A program made the position numbers and the translations under genes. This document shows positions 33,585 through 41,379 of a DNA stretch of 42,200 bases, piece by piece. Origin of the DNA: an uncultured Treponema sp. (GTDB taxonomy: Bacteria; Spirochaetota; Spirochaetia; Treponematales; Treponemataceae); assembly GCA_900317625.1 (NCBI GenBank), contig ONHK01000017.1, forward strand, positions 1 to 42,200. The letters are read 5' to 3'. A model generated the notes under the pieces. It was not told where the DNA came from. It did no database searches and saw only the letters and a list, made by a program, of their open reading frames with translations. Position 1 is the stretch's first letter. Each line of letters opens with the position of its first letter.

Positions 33585-34592
33585 TTACCCGTGCCCATAC
33601 TTCCCCGCAACTTTCTCACATTCCGCGCGGATTTCTTCCCTCAATCTTGCAGGTTTTATCACTGTAACCGAATCGCCAAAGCCCATTGCCCAGGAAAACA
33701 CCATCTGCTTCTGGTTCGAGCTGAATTTCAGAAGAACTGTGCCGTCCTCGTGCTGTGCGATTATCTGATTTTTGTGCCATTCGCGCTCAAGGACGTAGTT
33801 CGCCATTTTTGCGGAAAACAGGAATTCATATTCTTCCGGCGGCTCGGGATTGTTCCAGATTCCAAAGTTCAGGTCGATATGTCTGTGAATGTCAAAATCC
33901 TTTGGAACAGAAAAAGTTTTGCCGGCAGAAACAATGTCTTTTATCCGTGAAAGTGCAAAAACCCTAAAATCCGTCGCGCCGTGGTCAAATCCCAACACAT
34001 ACCAGTTTCCTTTTTGGCACACAACATGGTAACAGTCAAAAATCTTTTCCTTAAAAACCTTGCTTCCCGAACTTTTGTAACCGAACGAAACAACAGAACG
34101 GCTCTTTATCGCTTTAAAAATCTGATTGAAAACCTCAGCGTCAATTTTTGGCAGCGGGTCGGAAATAAAGCTGATGTCCGTGTTCAAAAAAGAGGAATCA
34201 ACCGTAACTGTATCGGGCAGAAAAGACGCGATTTTCGCCATGATATTCTTGAACGAGCACTCAAGCGGAGTGTTCTTGTACTGCTCCATAAGTGGCATAA
34301 CCGTAGAAACCGTAAAAAGCTCGCCCTCCGTAAGAACCACATTCGGCACGGAAAAAGTTGGGTCGGTATAATGATACATTTTGCGCGCCTTGTCGTATTC
34401 AAGAGGAGCATTCATGTCATCGCGGAGCCTCTCAAAATCACGCTCAATCGTCCGCCGGTTCACCCCGAACTTAAAAATCAACTCGTCCATGCCCACAAAC
34501 ACACCGCCACGAAGCATTTCGTCAATCTGAATTATGCGTGTAGTGCGGCGAATGTCGTCGCGTTTTTTGCTAGAAGTCATGTTTTCTTCCAT
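33585..34592 (-). CDS. WYL-domain transcriptional regulator (YafY type)
   Basis: A 335-residue regulator with an N-terminal helix-turn-helix (VGMDELIFKFGVNRRTIERD, about residues 33-52) and a central-to-C-terminal WYL domain (KGNWYVLGFDHGATDFRVFA followed by LSRIKDI), ending with a WCX-like domain. WYL domains can bind nucleic acid or nucleotide ligands and often regulate defence genes. A TGATATAAT extended -10 (34609-34601) lies so close to the ATG at 34592 that translation would be nearly leaderless; a second ATG at 34580 has GGAAG five bases upstream and is an equal candidate. It stands next to a repeat and near the HIRAN and RavA-ViaA genes. Confidence 0.9.
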   Translation of the reverse strand: MEENMTSSKKRDDIRRTTRIIQIDEMLRGGVFVGMDELIFKFGVNRRTIERDFERLRDDMNAPLEYDKARKMYHYTDPTFSVPNVVLTEGELFTVSTVMPLMEQYKNTPLECSFKNIMAKIASFLPDTVTVDSSFLNTDISFISDPLPKIDAEVFNQIFKAIKSRSVVSFGYKSSGSKVFKEKIFDCYHVVCQKGNWYVLGFDHGATDFRVFALSRIKDIVSAGKTFSVPKDFDIHRHIDLNFGIWNNPEPPEEYEFLFSAKMANYVLEREWHKNQIIAQHEDGTVLLKFSSNQKQMVFSWAMGFGDSVTVIKPARLREEIRAECEKVAGKYGHG

Positions 34593-34627
34593 ACTATAAG
34601 ATTATATCATACTTTTTTTCTGGGTGT

Positions 34628-34788
34628 GTCCGCAAAAAGTTTTGCAGACCGAGCTTTTCATGAGTTTTCAATGAAAACTCATTACAAAAACGGTTCTCCG
34701 TTTTTTCTGGCTTCGGCTTCTGCCTTCGAACAAACGCAGGCGTTTGTTTTCGCGGATTTTTTCAAAATCCGCTCACCATTCCAATCCC
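34628..34788 (-). repeat. structured dispersed repeat, copy 2
   Basis: On the minus strand it starts GAGGGATTGGA and shares the first two hairpins of copy 1: GCGGATTTT with AAAATCCGC (34752-34772) and CAAACG with CGTTTG (34731-34746). It ends in different hairpins, including a perfect 10-bp stem ATGAGTTTTC with GAAAACTCAT (34660-34682). Stem bases that differ between copies change in matched pairs. It fills most of the 34593-34803 gap, which has no other feature. Confidence 0.75.
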
Positions 34789-34803
34789 TCACACAAAAAA
34801 ATT

Positions 34804-34908
34804 CTACCTTTCCAAAAGCTTTTTCACCTTGCGTTTAAGCAGAAAGACAAGCAAAACTTCCGCCGCAACCAAGAATGCAACTGTTATAAAAAGAATCACA
34901 TTTTCCAT
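34804..34908 (-). CDS. 34-residue single-helix membrane protein
   Basis: A short gene starting 18 bases after the HIRAN gene stop, with GGAG six bases before its ATG. The product starts MENVILFITVAFLVAAEVLL, continues as a hydrophobic helix to about residue 24, and ends in a basic tail (KRKVKKLLER). This is the form of a small inner-membrane protein with its tail in the cytoplasm. The ribosome site, position and composition support it; no homologue is known to me. Confidence 0.6.
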   Translation of the reverse strand: MENVILFITVAFLVAAEVLLVFLLKRKVKKLLER

Positions 34909-34926
34909 GTCTTCTCCAGCTTGCGT

Positions 34927-35859
34927 TTACAATTCAATTTTTATGACAACATTCCGGCAATCAATCCGCAGAAGTTCCGCCTTGAACGACATTTTTTCAG
35001 GTTTTGCCGCACGGATTAATTTTGCGGCAGTGGCACGGATGTAACCGGCTTTTTCAAGTCCGGGATTTCCGGCAATTTTCGCGTCAATGCTTTCCGCCAT
35101 CACCGCAACTGCATTTTCATCAGCGGGATTGTACGGCTCTGCCTGAACTGCAATTTCAAGCGAGGGATAAAAATCGTGCTTCGCCTTTCTGATTTTTTCC
35201 GCCTGACCAATCAAATCTTCCGCCTTAAGATTTTCCGCAATTCCGTCAAGGAAGTCCGAATACGGCGACCAGCTGTGATAGTTCATTCCGACAACCGGAA
35301 GCGAAAGGCAAACTTTATTTTCCTTAAAATAACGCACAAACGCCCGCTCCAAAGATTCTGATTCAGGATGATAAGCCAACTTTTTTTTTGCGGTATCGAA
35401 TACAAGCGGAATTTCATTTTCTTCCATATTATACAACCGTCCGAGCAAGAGCGAGAAAAGGATTTCCGCAGAAATCGGCTCTATTATAAACTGAGTAAGC
35501 CGCGCAAATTTATCGAATGATTTTTTCCGCCTAAGATAAAGCTCGCCTGCAAGAAGCGAATCCTTAGCCTCAACCGCGCAGAGCAACGCACCGACATGAA
35601 GAAGAAAATCAAAAGTGTCCTTGTCCGAAACATCGGTCTCAGGCGAAACGTAAATTCTTGGCGTGCAGTTCAGTTCATCCTGAAGAAAAACATAATAACT
35701 CGGCGTAAAATAAGTGCTTGCTGCAAATTTCTGGTAATCTTCAATATTCAGACGCCCGGAATTCTCAACTTTTCCGCAGTAATCAAGCTGCCCGGTTCTG
35801 CTTTTTGAAAACTCAAACCACTTTTTCCCGCAATTGATAAGAATCTGTTTTTCCGACAT
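34927..35859 (-). CDS. HIRAN-domain protein
   Basis: A 310-residue protein. The last 120 residues form a HIRAN-like domain: LPVVGMNYHSW, then LEIAVQAEPYNPADENAVAV, then KAGYIRATAAKLIRA, which match the EPxNxxDxNAVxV and GYI motifs of that family. HIRAN domains bind DNA ends or damaged DNA and are often linked to nucleases and conflict systems. The N-terminal 180 residues are unassigned. The start at 35859 has GGAGG five bases upstream; an in-frame ATG at 35871 lies before that site. It is followed by the 34-residue membrane peptide gene. Confidence 0.85.
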   Translation of the reverse strand: MSEKQILINCGKKWFEFSKSRTGQLDYCGKVENSGRLNIEDYQKFAASTYFTPSYYVFLQDELNCTPRIYVSPETDVSDKDTFDFLLHVGALLCAVEAKDSLLAGELYLRRKKSFDKFARLTQFIIEPISAEILFSLLLGRLYNMEENEIPLVFDTAKKKLAYHPESESLERAFVRYFKENKVCLSLPVVGMNYHSWSPYSDFLDGIAENLKAEDLIGQAEKIRKAKHDFYPSLEIAVQAEPYNPADENAVAVMAESIDAKIAGNPGLEKAGYIRATAAKLIRAAKPEKMSFKAELLRIDCRNVVIKIEL

Positions 35860-35974
35860 AACAACCTCCAAAACTCGCGGCGAAAATTAAAAAATCGCCC
35901 TTTTGCTTTATTTTTCTTCAGTATAAAACATAAGAGCGACATGGAGTGTCGGAGGGGGATTGAGTTTATAATTT

Positions 35975-36163
35975 TTATAATTCAGATTTATCTTCAGTTT
36001 CAGAAGTATTATGTTTTCTAACTTCATTCAGTTGTTCTGCTAAATGTCTGGCGGCTTGAGGGTTATTCATATCGTAAAACCAGTTATGATTAAAACATTG
36101 TATTGTTTCTTTATTTCCAGAATTGCCGATTGTCAGGCTATAAAAAACAGTATTTTTCTCCTT
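35975..36163 (-). pseudogene. C-terminal part of viaA after an in-frame stop
   Basis: Directly after the TAA at 36166-36164 the viaA frame stays open for 62 codons to a TAA at 35977-35975. It reads KEKNTVFYSLTIGNSG, then CFNHNWFYDMNN, and matches the conserved end of ViaA (in E. coli HRFHAVAMSAHGKPG and IFDHIWRFD). The region encodes the last strand and helix of the VWA domain. There is no in-frame start codon just after the stop, so it would be made only by readthrough. Confidence 0.8.
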
Positions 36164-38044
36164 TTATGATTCAATTTTGTCAGCCAGCTCTTTATCAAGC
36201 GATTGCATAACAAAATCTGAAATCATAAGAACATCTGCATCTTTCCATTTATTTTCAGATAGAATTTTTAAAGCCTGATTCAAAGCTGGCACAGCATCTG
36301 TTCCGCCGTTGAATGACATTCTCAAAAACTGAACAAGTTTACCGACTGGGTTATCTGAAAAATCACTTAAATCCAAAGTCTGAATATCAGTTGAAAAGGA
36401 AATCACATAGCATTTACGGTCTTCCTCAATGGCAATCTTTGAAAGCGCAAATGTTATTGTTTTTGCAATATTTTCCGGAGTTCCGTTCATTGAGCCGCTT
36501 GTGTCAACACAAATAATTATCGGGCCTTTTTTCTCTTTCTTTTCAGTTTCAACTTCTTCCTTTTCTTTTGACTCGACATCTGATTCTTCTTGAATCTGAT
36601 AATCGTAGGAAAGCAGCTGCTTTTGGGCGAATTTCAGTTGGAACAGTTTGTTCAGTGCAGGATTTTTCATCAATGACAATTCGCTTGGTAAAGCCGCTGA
36701 AATATCATTTGAATATTTTAATCCGTTAATTTCTCCACGGTAAGCCTTTTTTGGCTGCCAGTTTGAATGAAGAACAACTTTTTCTCTCATCTCTTTTTCA
36801 AAAATGGATTGAGAGCGGCTTTGTTTTCCTAAAAGTTCCGCAAGTTCCTGTAAAGATTCGTCCTTTTCAAGCAGTTCTGCAAATGTTCCAAGAATTTCAA
36901 ATCCGCTTGTCTCAAAATAGCCTTCGCTTAAATCCCAAAGTCTGCCAAGATTTTTAATAAATGGAACTAAAACAGATTCTATCCGTATGAAGTTATCAAT
37001 TTTTAAATACAAAGAATCCAAGAATTCTTTTCTTTTAGCTTCAATCTGTTCTAATTCCCATTTGTTTTTTCGGTCAATGAAATTCTTTTCCAAGTCAGAA
37101 ATAAAATTGCGCTTTAGGATTTCCAATTTTTCTTCTGAATTCCATTTTAAAACTTCAATTTGAGTGCCTTTTTCATTTGTTTTTGTTTCAATTCTTTTTT
37201 CAGCCGCACAAACTTTTTTGTAAAAATCAAAATCTACGGAACTTTTTTCTATATTTCCTCTTTTTGATTCGCTTATAGACGGAAGCCTTTTATAATGATA
37301 TTCAATCTTTGATTTTTCATTTGACAAATCTAAAGCAAAATCTACGGCGGACAATCTTTTTTGCTTTTCAATGAATATCGCTTCTTCTTTAAACGGATCT
37401 TCTTTTTTTAGAAACTTATGCATTTTTTCAAGCCACTCAAGAATATCCGTCTGAATATTTTCCGCAATTCCATCATGCGTTGAAACATAAGATTTATAAT
37501 CTTTTTTATTCAGGAATTCCTTTAGGATTTGCTCTGCAAGAAGTGAATATTTATTCTTCGGAAAATCAATTTTAACGTCTTCCGGCGCGGAGGGATTGAT
37601 ATAATCTTCCATTGCATCAATAAACTGCTTTCTGTCCTCAGTTGTGCCAAATTCCATAGAAGAGAAATTTTCAAACTTACGTTTTGCCTTTGATTCCTGC
37701 TTATATCTTTTTATATTTTGATTTAGGTCATTTTCAATTTTTTCAAGATTTTCTGAAACAGTTGAAATGAGCGATGACAACTCTTCCGGCGACAGATTTT
37801 CTTCCTGATGTGCAATTTTATTTCTGGTAAGACGCATTGATTCCCACCATACAGGTTTGCAGGCAAAATCAACTTTCTTAATACATTCCCTGAACTGCTG
37901 CACTTTTATCTGAATCCAAGCACTTTGTTCTTCAGACAAGTCATTAATATCATTTATTCCGTCAGGATATTTCTGTTTTAGTTCCAAAATTGGTTTTAAA
38001 GCTTTATGAGAATATTTTCTGGAGTGCCTGTTCTTTCTCTTCAT
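36164..38044 (-). CDS. viaA: ViaA-like VWA protein with HEPN-like N-terminus, prematurely stopped
   Basis: A 626-residue partner of the RavA ATPase. The N-terminal 105 residues are mostly helical and carry RNKIAH (Arg74 to His79), an Rx4H motif as in HEPN ribonucleases; this region is paralogous to the 94-residue protein encoded just upstream. A long coiled middle follows. The C-terminus resembles ViaA: KLFQLKFAQKQLLSYDY, an acidic linker, then a VWA domain with the MIDAS DTSGS (514-518), GGTD and ISDF. The TAA at 36164 cuts the domain before its conserved end, although the frame continues for 62 codons. In E. coli RavA-ViaA acts at the membrane and affects respiration and aminoglycoside sensitivity. 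The gene starts 11 bases after its neighbour. Confidence 0.88.
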   Translation of the reverse strand: MKRKNRHSRKYSHKALKPILELKQKYPDGINDINDLSEEQSAWIQIKVQQFRECIKKVDFACKPVWWESMRLTRNKIAHQEENLSPEELSSLISTVSENLEKIENDLNQNIKRYKQESKAKRKFENFSSMEFGTTEDRKQFIDAMEDYINPSAPEDVKIDFPKNKYSLLAEQILKEFLNKKDYKSYVSTHDGIAENIQTDILEWLEKMHKFLKKEDPFKEEAIFIEKQKRLSAVDFALDLSNEKSKIEYHYKRLPSISESKRGNIEKSSVDFDFYKKVCAAEKRIETKTNEKGTQIEVLKWNSEEKLEILKRNFISDLEKNFIDRKNKWELEQIEAKRKEFLDSLYLKIDNFIRIESVLVPFIKNLGRLWDLSEGYFETSGFEILGTFAELLEKDESLQELAELLGKQSRSQSIFEKEMREKVVLHSNWQPKKAYRGEINGLKYSNDISAALPSELSLMKNPALNKLFQLKFAQKQLLSYDYQIQEESDVESKEKEEVETEKKEKKGPIIICVDTSGSMNGTPENIAKTITFALSKIAIEEDRKCYVISFSTDIQTLDLSDFSDNPVGKLVQFLRMSFNGGTDAVPALNQALKILSENKWKDADVLMISDFVMQSLDKELADKIES

Positions 38045-38055
38045 TTTTACGAATC

Positions 38056-38340
38056 CTATTTTGCCGAAAGCTTTTTTATTTCTTCTATATTTTCAAAAAT
38101 AAATGAAGCCATTTTCTGAAGTTCCCTGTCTGGTATATCTTCTTCCGCATGAACTAACCGGTTATGAATTTTCTGAAGATTCACAGCCAGTTGCAAGCCT
38201 TTAATGTCTGTTATTTTTTGAAACGTCAGCTGCAGCCAGGCTTTTTGTTCCTCGGTAAGTTTTCTAATATCTGGAATCCCATTTGGAAACTTCAACTGCA
38301 GGACAGAAAAACTGTCCTGTGCTTTTGTTTGATTATTCAT
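38056..38340 (-). CDS. 94-residue paralogue of the ViaA N-terminal domain
   Basis: A small helical protein alignable with residues 16-105 of the following VWA protein: LQLKFPNGIPDIRKLTEEQK corresponds to LELKQKYPDGINDINDLSEE, and IHNRLVHAEEDIPDREL to TRNKIAHQEENLSPEEL. The Rx4H arginine is His59 here, so if the domain is a HEPN-type fold this copy is probably not catalytic. It lies 10 bases after ravA and 11 before viaA. It may modulate the VWA protein by pairing with its N-terminal domain. Confidence 0.75.
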   Translation of the reverse strand: MNNQTKAQDSFSVLQLKFPNGIPDIRKLTEEQKAWLQLTFQKITDIKGLQLAVNLQKIHNRLVHAEEDIPDRELQKMASFIFENIEEIKKLSAK

Positions 38341-38350
38341 ATTAAGTCAT

Positions 38351-40420
38351 CTAAAAGTTTCGCCATTCACGAATTAAGCGAACTGCGTAATCGTGATCTT
38401 TTGTTGTATGATCTTCATGTCCGTCTTTTGTAAAAAGAAAATATTTAGCCGCAGATTTATCCTCATTTTCTGAATATGACCAATATTCTCTTTCTTCAAG
38501 CAAATCAGCATTTACAGCTTTCAGGGATTTGTTGATTGCGTCTCTGTTTTCCCAAATCTTTGAAAGAAGTTCTATTTTTGGAACAAGCCAGTTTTTCTTA
38601 TATTTTTCAGGCAGAAATTTGCTATATTCTGAACAGCATTCTCTTATTTTTGTCCATCTACAAGAATATTGCTTTTTTCCAATAACATAATCATTTTCAT
38701 CTGCAATACAAACCACACCAATCACTTTTTCTTTTTGTTCTTCGGAAAGTTTTTCAATTTCTGCAGCTGAATAAATATTTCCGTCGTCAAGAATCACATC
38801 GCCAATAGCCAATTCTGGTTCAAGTTCAGAATCAAAATAACGGTTTTTCTGCTTATCAAGCTCAATCTGTGAATCTTGAAGCGCTTTTATTGAGTCATAA
38901 ATTTTTGATGTGATACTTTCATTATAACTTTGATCTGCAAAAAGATTCGCTTTGAATGGAATTTCATCTCTTTCTTTCTGTTCCTTTAGCGAATTTATTT
39001 CTTCATTAATAGCGTTGAAAATCGGAGTATAATTTTCATCCGTGAAGCTGTTCTGCAAAGTGTAATGAGCGATTTCTGAAAGATTTTTCTTTTTCCTGTA
39101 AGATTTCGCAGGATTTTTATTTACTGTAAAATTCCAGTTGCAAGAAATATTGTCTCCATTTCTAGAAAAACTTGAATATGTATTATATGATTTGTTTGAA
39201 TCATAAACATCATGATAACTGGAATAACCATTACGAATTCCTCTTTCAACAGTTACATACCAGATTTCTTTAGTTCCATTTCTTGTACATTCGTAACAGT
39301 CCTGATTATCAATTTTAACAATTTTATATGTTTCAGGCTCAATTATGATGTCAAACCACTCATCATCAATTTTCGCCTTAAAATCTTCAATTTGTTCTTC
39401 AATATCTTCAATGGCAGAATCGCAGGAAATTCCGTTTTCTTTAAGGCACTTTTCAACAATTTCTCTTGCAAGTTTCTGCTGTTTTTCTGTTCCCCAAATA
39501 CAGTTTTCAATAAGAGAACAGTCCATTAAATCAACTTCATCTCGGTCATTAAGAAAAGCTGATGTTTTTAGAATATGAGCAATTTTCTTCCAGCGGCGGT
39601 CGCCTACTTCAAATTCTTCGCCATTCTTTTTGTCTTCTTCTGTCATTTTTTTACTTTGAAGAACCATTTCCTTGCGGATTGCAGTAATGACATTTTTAGA
39701 AACTTCCGACAACGTTACTTTGTCAATTTCTTTTGCCCATTCTTTCAATTCCTTGCCTGTAACAAGAAGTTTTTTATCATCTTCTGACAAAGCAAAGTCA
39801 TCTGCAGCCGGCTGAGAAATCATTTCAAAAAAGTCGTCCTCATCATGAATAAAATCAACAAGGATTCTAAAAATGAAACGGTCGTACAAAGCTTCAAGAC
39901 CTTTGTTCTTTGCAGGAAGCTCATTTGAAGCCGCAAAAAGACCTTTTAAAGGCACATTCATAACCTTGCTTCCGTTATGAAATTTGCGTTCATTTATAAT
40001 TGTAAGCAATGTGTTCAAAATCGCAGGACTTGCTTTCCAGATTTCATCAAGGAATGCAATATCAGCTTCTGGAAGCATTCCTTCTGTCAATCTTCGATAT
40101 TCCTCTTTTCCGTTTGTTTCCGGTAGCTCTCCGTTCAATGCCTTTAATGAAATGTTTCCGAATACTTCTTCTGGAGTTGTAAACTGATTGAGCAGAGTTT
40201 CAAAATATTTAACTTTTTCATCACCTTCTGCGGCAAAGGCTTCTTTTATACGGCGGGTAACCATGCTCTTTGCACAGCCGGGAGCACCAAGCATAAACAT
40301 ACTTTCGCCGGCAAATGCAGTCAACAGACCAAGCCTTACAGCCTCGTCTTTTTCATATAATCCGTTTCCAATCAATTCAATAAGTTTCTGAATTCTGTCA
40401 TGTGTTTTTGTTGCTGCCAT
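38351..40420 (-). CDS. ravA: RavA-type MoxR AAA+ ATPase
   Basis: A 689-residue AAA+ ATPase of the MoxR/RavA branch. Walker A is GAPGCAKS (45-52), Walker B IAFLDE (121-126) with the RavA-specific IWKASPAILNTLLTIINER, sensor 1 is in LFAASNELP, and LEALYDRFIFR gives the arginine finger region. These blocks match E. coli RavA closely. The C-terminal 330 residues are longer than and unlike the E. coli LARA region, and include a Tyr/Ser/Asn-rich stretch around GIRNGYSSYHDVYDSNKS. GGAGG lies five bases before the ATG. Together with ViaA it probably forms a chaperone-like complex that remodels a target. Confidence 0.93.
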   Translation of the reverse strand: MAATKTHDRIQKLIELIGNGLYEKDEAVRLGLLTAFAGESMFMLGAPGCAKSMVTRRIKEAFAAEGDEKVKYFETLLNQFTTPEEVFGNISLKALNGELPETNGKEEYRRLTEGMLPEADIAFLDEIWKASPAILNTLLTIINERKFHNGSKVMNVPLKGLFAASNELPAKNKGLEALYDRFIFRILVDFIHDEDDFFEMISQPAADDFALSEDDKKLLVTGKELKEWAKEIDKVTLSEVSKNVITAIRKEMVLQSKKMTEEDKKNGEEFEVGDRRWKKIAHILKTSAFLNDRDEVDLMDCSLIENCIWGTEKQQKLAREIVEKCLKENGISCDSAIEDIEEQIEDFKAKIDDEWFDIIIEPETYKIVKIDNQDCYECTRNGTKEIWYVTVERGIRNGYSSYHDVYDSNKSYNTYSSFSRNGDNISCNWNFTVNKNPAKSYRKKKNLSEIAHYTLQNSFTDENYTPIFNAINEEINSLKEQKERDEIPFKANLFADQSYNESITSKIYDSIKALQDSQIELDKQKNRYFDSELEPELAIGDVILDDGNIYSAAEIEKLSEEQKEKVIGVVCIADENDYVIGKKQYSCRWTKIRECCSEYSKFLPEKYKKNWLVPKIELLSKIWENRDAINKSLKAVNADLLEEREYWSYSENEDKSAAKYFLFTKDGHEDHTTKDHDYAVRLIREWRNF

Positions 40421-40473
40421 AAAATCCTCCGTTTTGGATATATTAGTTGTAATTATTTATCAAGTTGATATTT

Positions 40474-41370
40474 TTATTCAATCTTTTTGAAAAATTCTGA
40501 AATTCTGTTGCTGATATAGCCTTCGTCTTTTCCAAATTTAGCGGCCAATTCTCCTTGCGTAGGCATTTTCAATTTAGAAGAAAAGATTTTCAACAGTTCC
40601 AAATCAGTAAAATTTCTTTCTTTTACCAGCTCAACAATTTGACTGATTAAAAAGTTCCGTTCCAGAACCTGCAAAACTTTCAGTGTAATAAATGATGACA
40701 AGTATAATTTTTGCCGTTCTTGACATTTTGCAAACGCTTGTTCAATTTTTTCCAAATCTTCAAGCAAATATTCCGTCTTAAAAAGGCTTTCTTCAGGTGT
40801 CAAATAATTATTGCGTACAGAATCTGTTTCAAAAATTGATATTTCCTCGTCATTTTCATTATCTTTTATCTGATTTTCTATAATTTGCGATTGATAATAC
40901 CTGAAAACCAAGTCTTTTAATTCATTTAAGGTTAATCCGGATTGCTTGGAAAGCCAAATCTGCACACTTTCATTTCCGGGATTTTTCCCAATTTTTTTAG
41001 CCGCATCTATTAGTCTGACTGCTCTGTTATATTCATCATTTGTGCACATTCGGAATTTATCAAATTCGTCCTTTTTCTTGTTATGCCGAATTTCATTTTC
41101 AATACAGGAATACAAATATCCGATGTATGAAGTATTTGAATTGTTTTCATATTTCAGAAGAGTTCTCTTTATGCAATGAAATATTTCAACGCCTGAATTT
41201 TGCACATCTTCTTTATAAAAACAAATAAGAGTCCATTCCCAAATCGGCGTATAGATTTTCTGAAGCAGTTTTTTATATTCCAAAGATGACTTATCTTCAA
41301 CCAGAACAATTTCCTCAAATAAAGATAAAATCAATTCTTCTTTCTTTTTCTTGGTCTTCACATCAATCAT
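40474..41370 (-). CDS. sigma-70-like protein
   Basis: A 298-residue protein with the layout of a sigma-70 family factor. Residues about 45-105 resemble region 2 (EIFHCIKRTLLKYENNSNTS, then YIGYLYSCIENEIRHNKK). The C-terminal 30 residues form a region-4-like helix-turn-helix (PTQGELAAKFGKDEGYISNR). The middle has an acidic linker and a PEESLF segment as seen between sigma regions. It could redirect RNA polymerase or be a DNA-binding accessory derived from a sigma factor. It overlaps nothing, starts 9 bases after the CARF-like gene, and ends 53 bases before ravA. Confidence 0.72.
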   Translation of the reverse strand: MIDVKTKKKKEELILSLFEEIVLVEDKSSLEYKKLLQKIYTPIWEWTLICFYKEDVQNSGVEIFHCIKRTLLKYENNSNTSYIGYLYSCIENEIRHNKKKDEFDKFRMCTNDEYNRAVRLIDAAKKIGKNPGNESVQIWLSKQSGLTLNELKDLVFRYYQSQIIENQIKDNENDEEISIFETDSVRNNYLTPEESLFKTEYLLEDLEKIEQAFAKCQERQKLYLSSFITLKVLQVLERNFLISQIVELVKERNFTDLELLKIFSSKLKMPTQGELAAKFGKDEGYISNRISEFFKKIE

Positions 41371-41379
41371 CGCACGACC

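Noticed and set aside
33981..34838. 285-residue plus-strand open frame opposite the WYL gene
   Set aside because: It is antisense to a clear WYL regulator and runs through the repeat; its composition is not protein-like.
35880..35905. GGCGA/TCGCC inverted repeat before the HIRAN gene as a terminator
   Set aside because: Only five GC-containing pairs with a long AT loop and no T-run after the stem.
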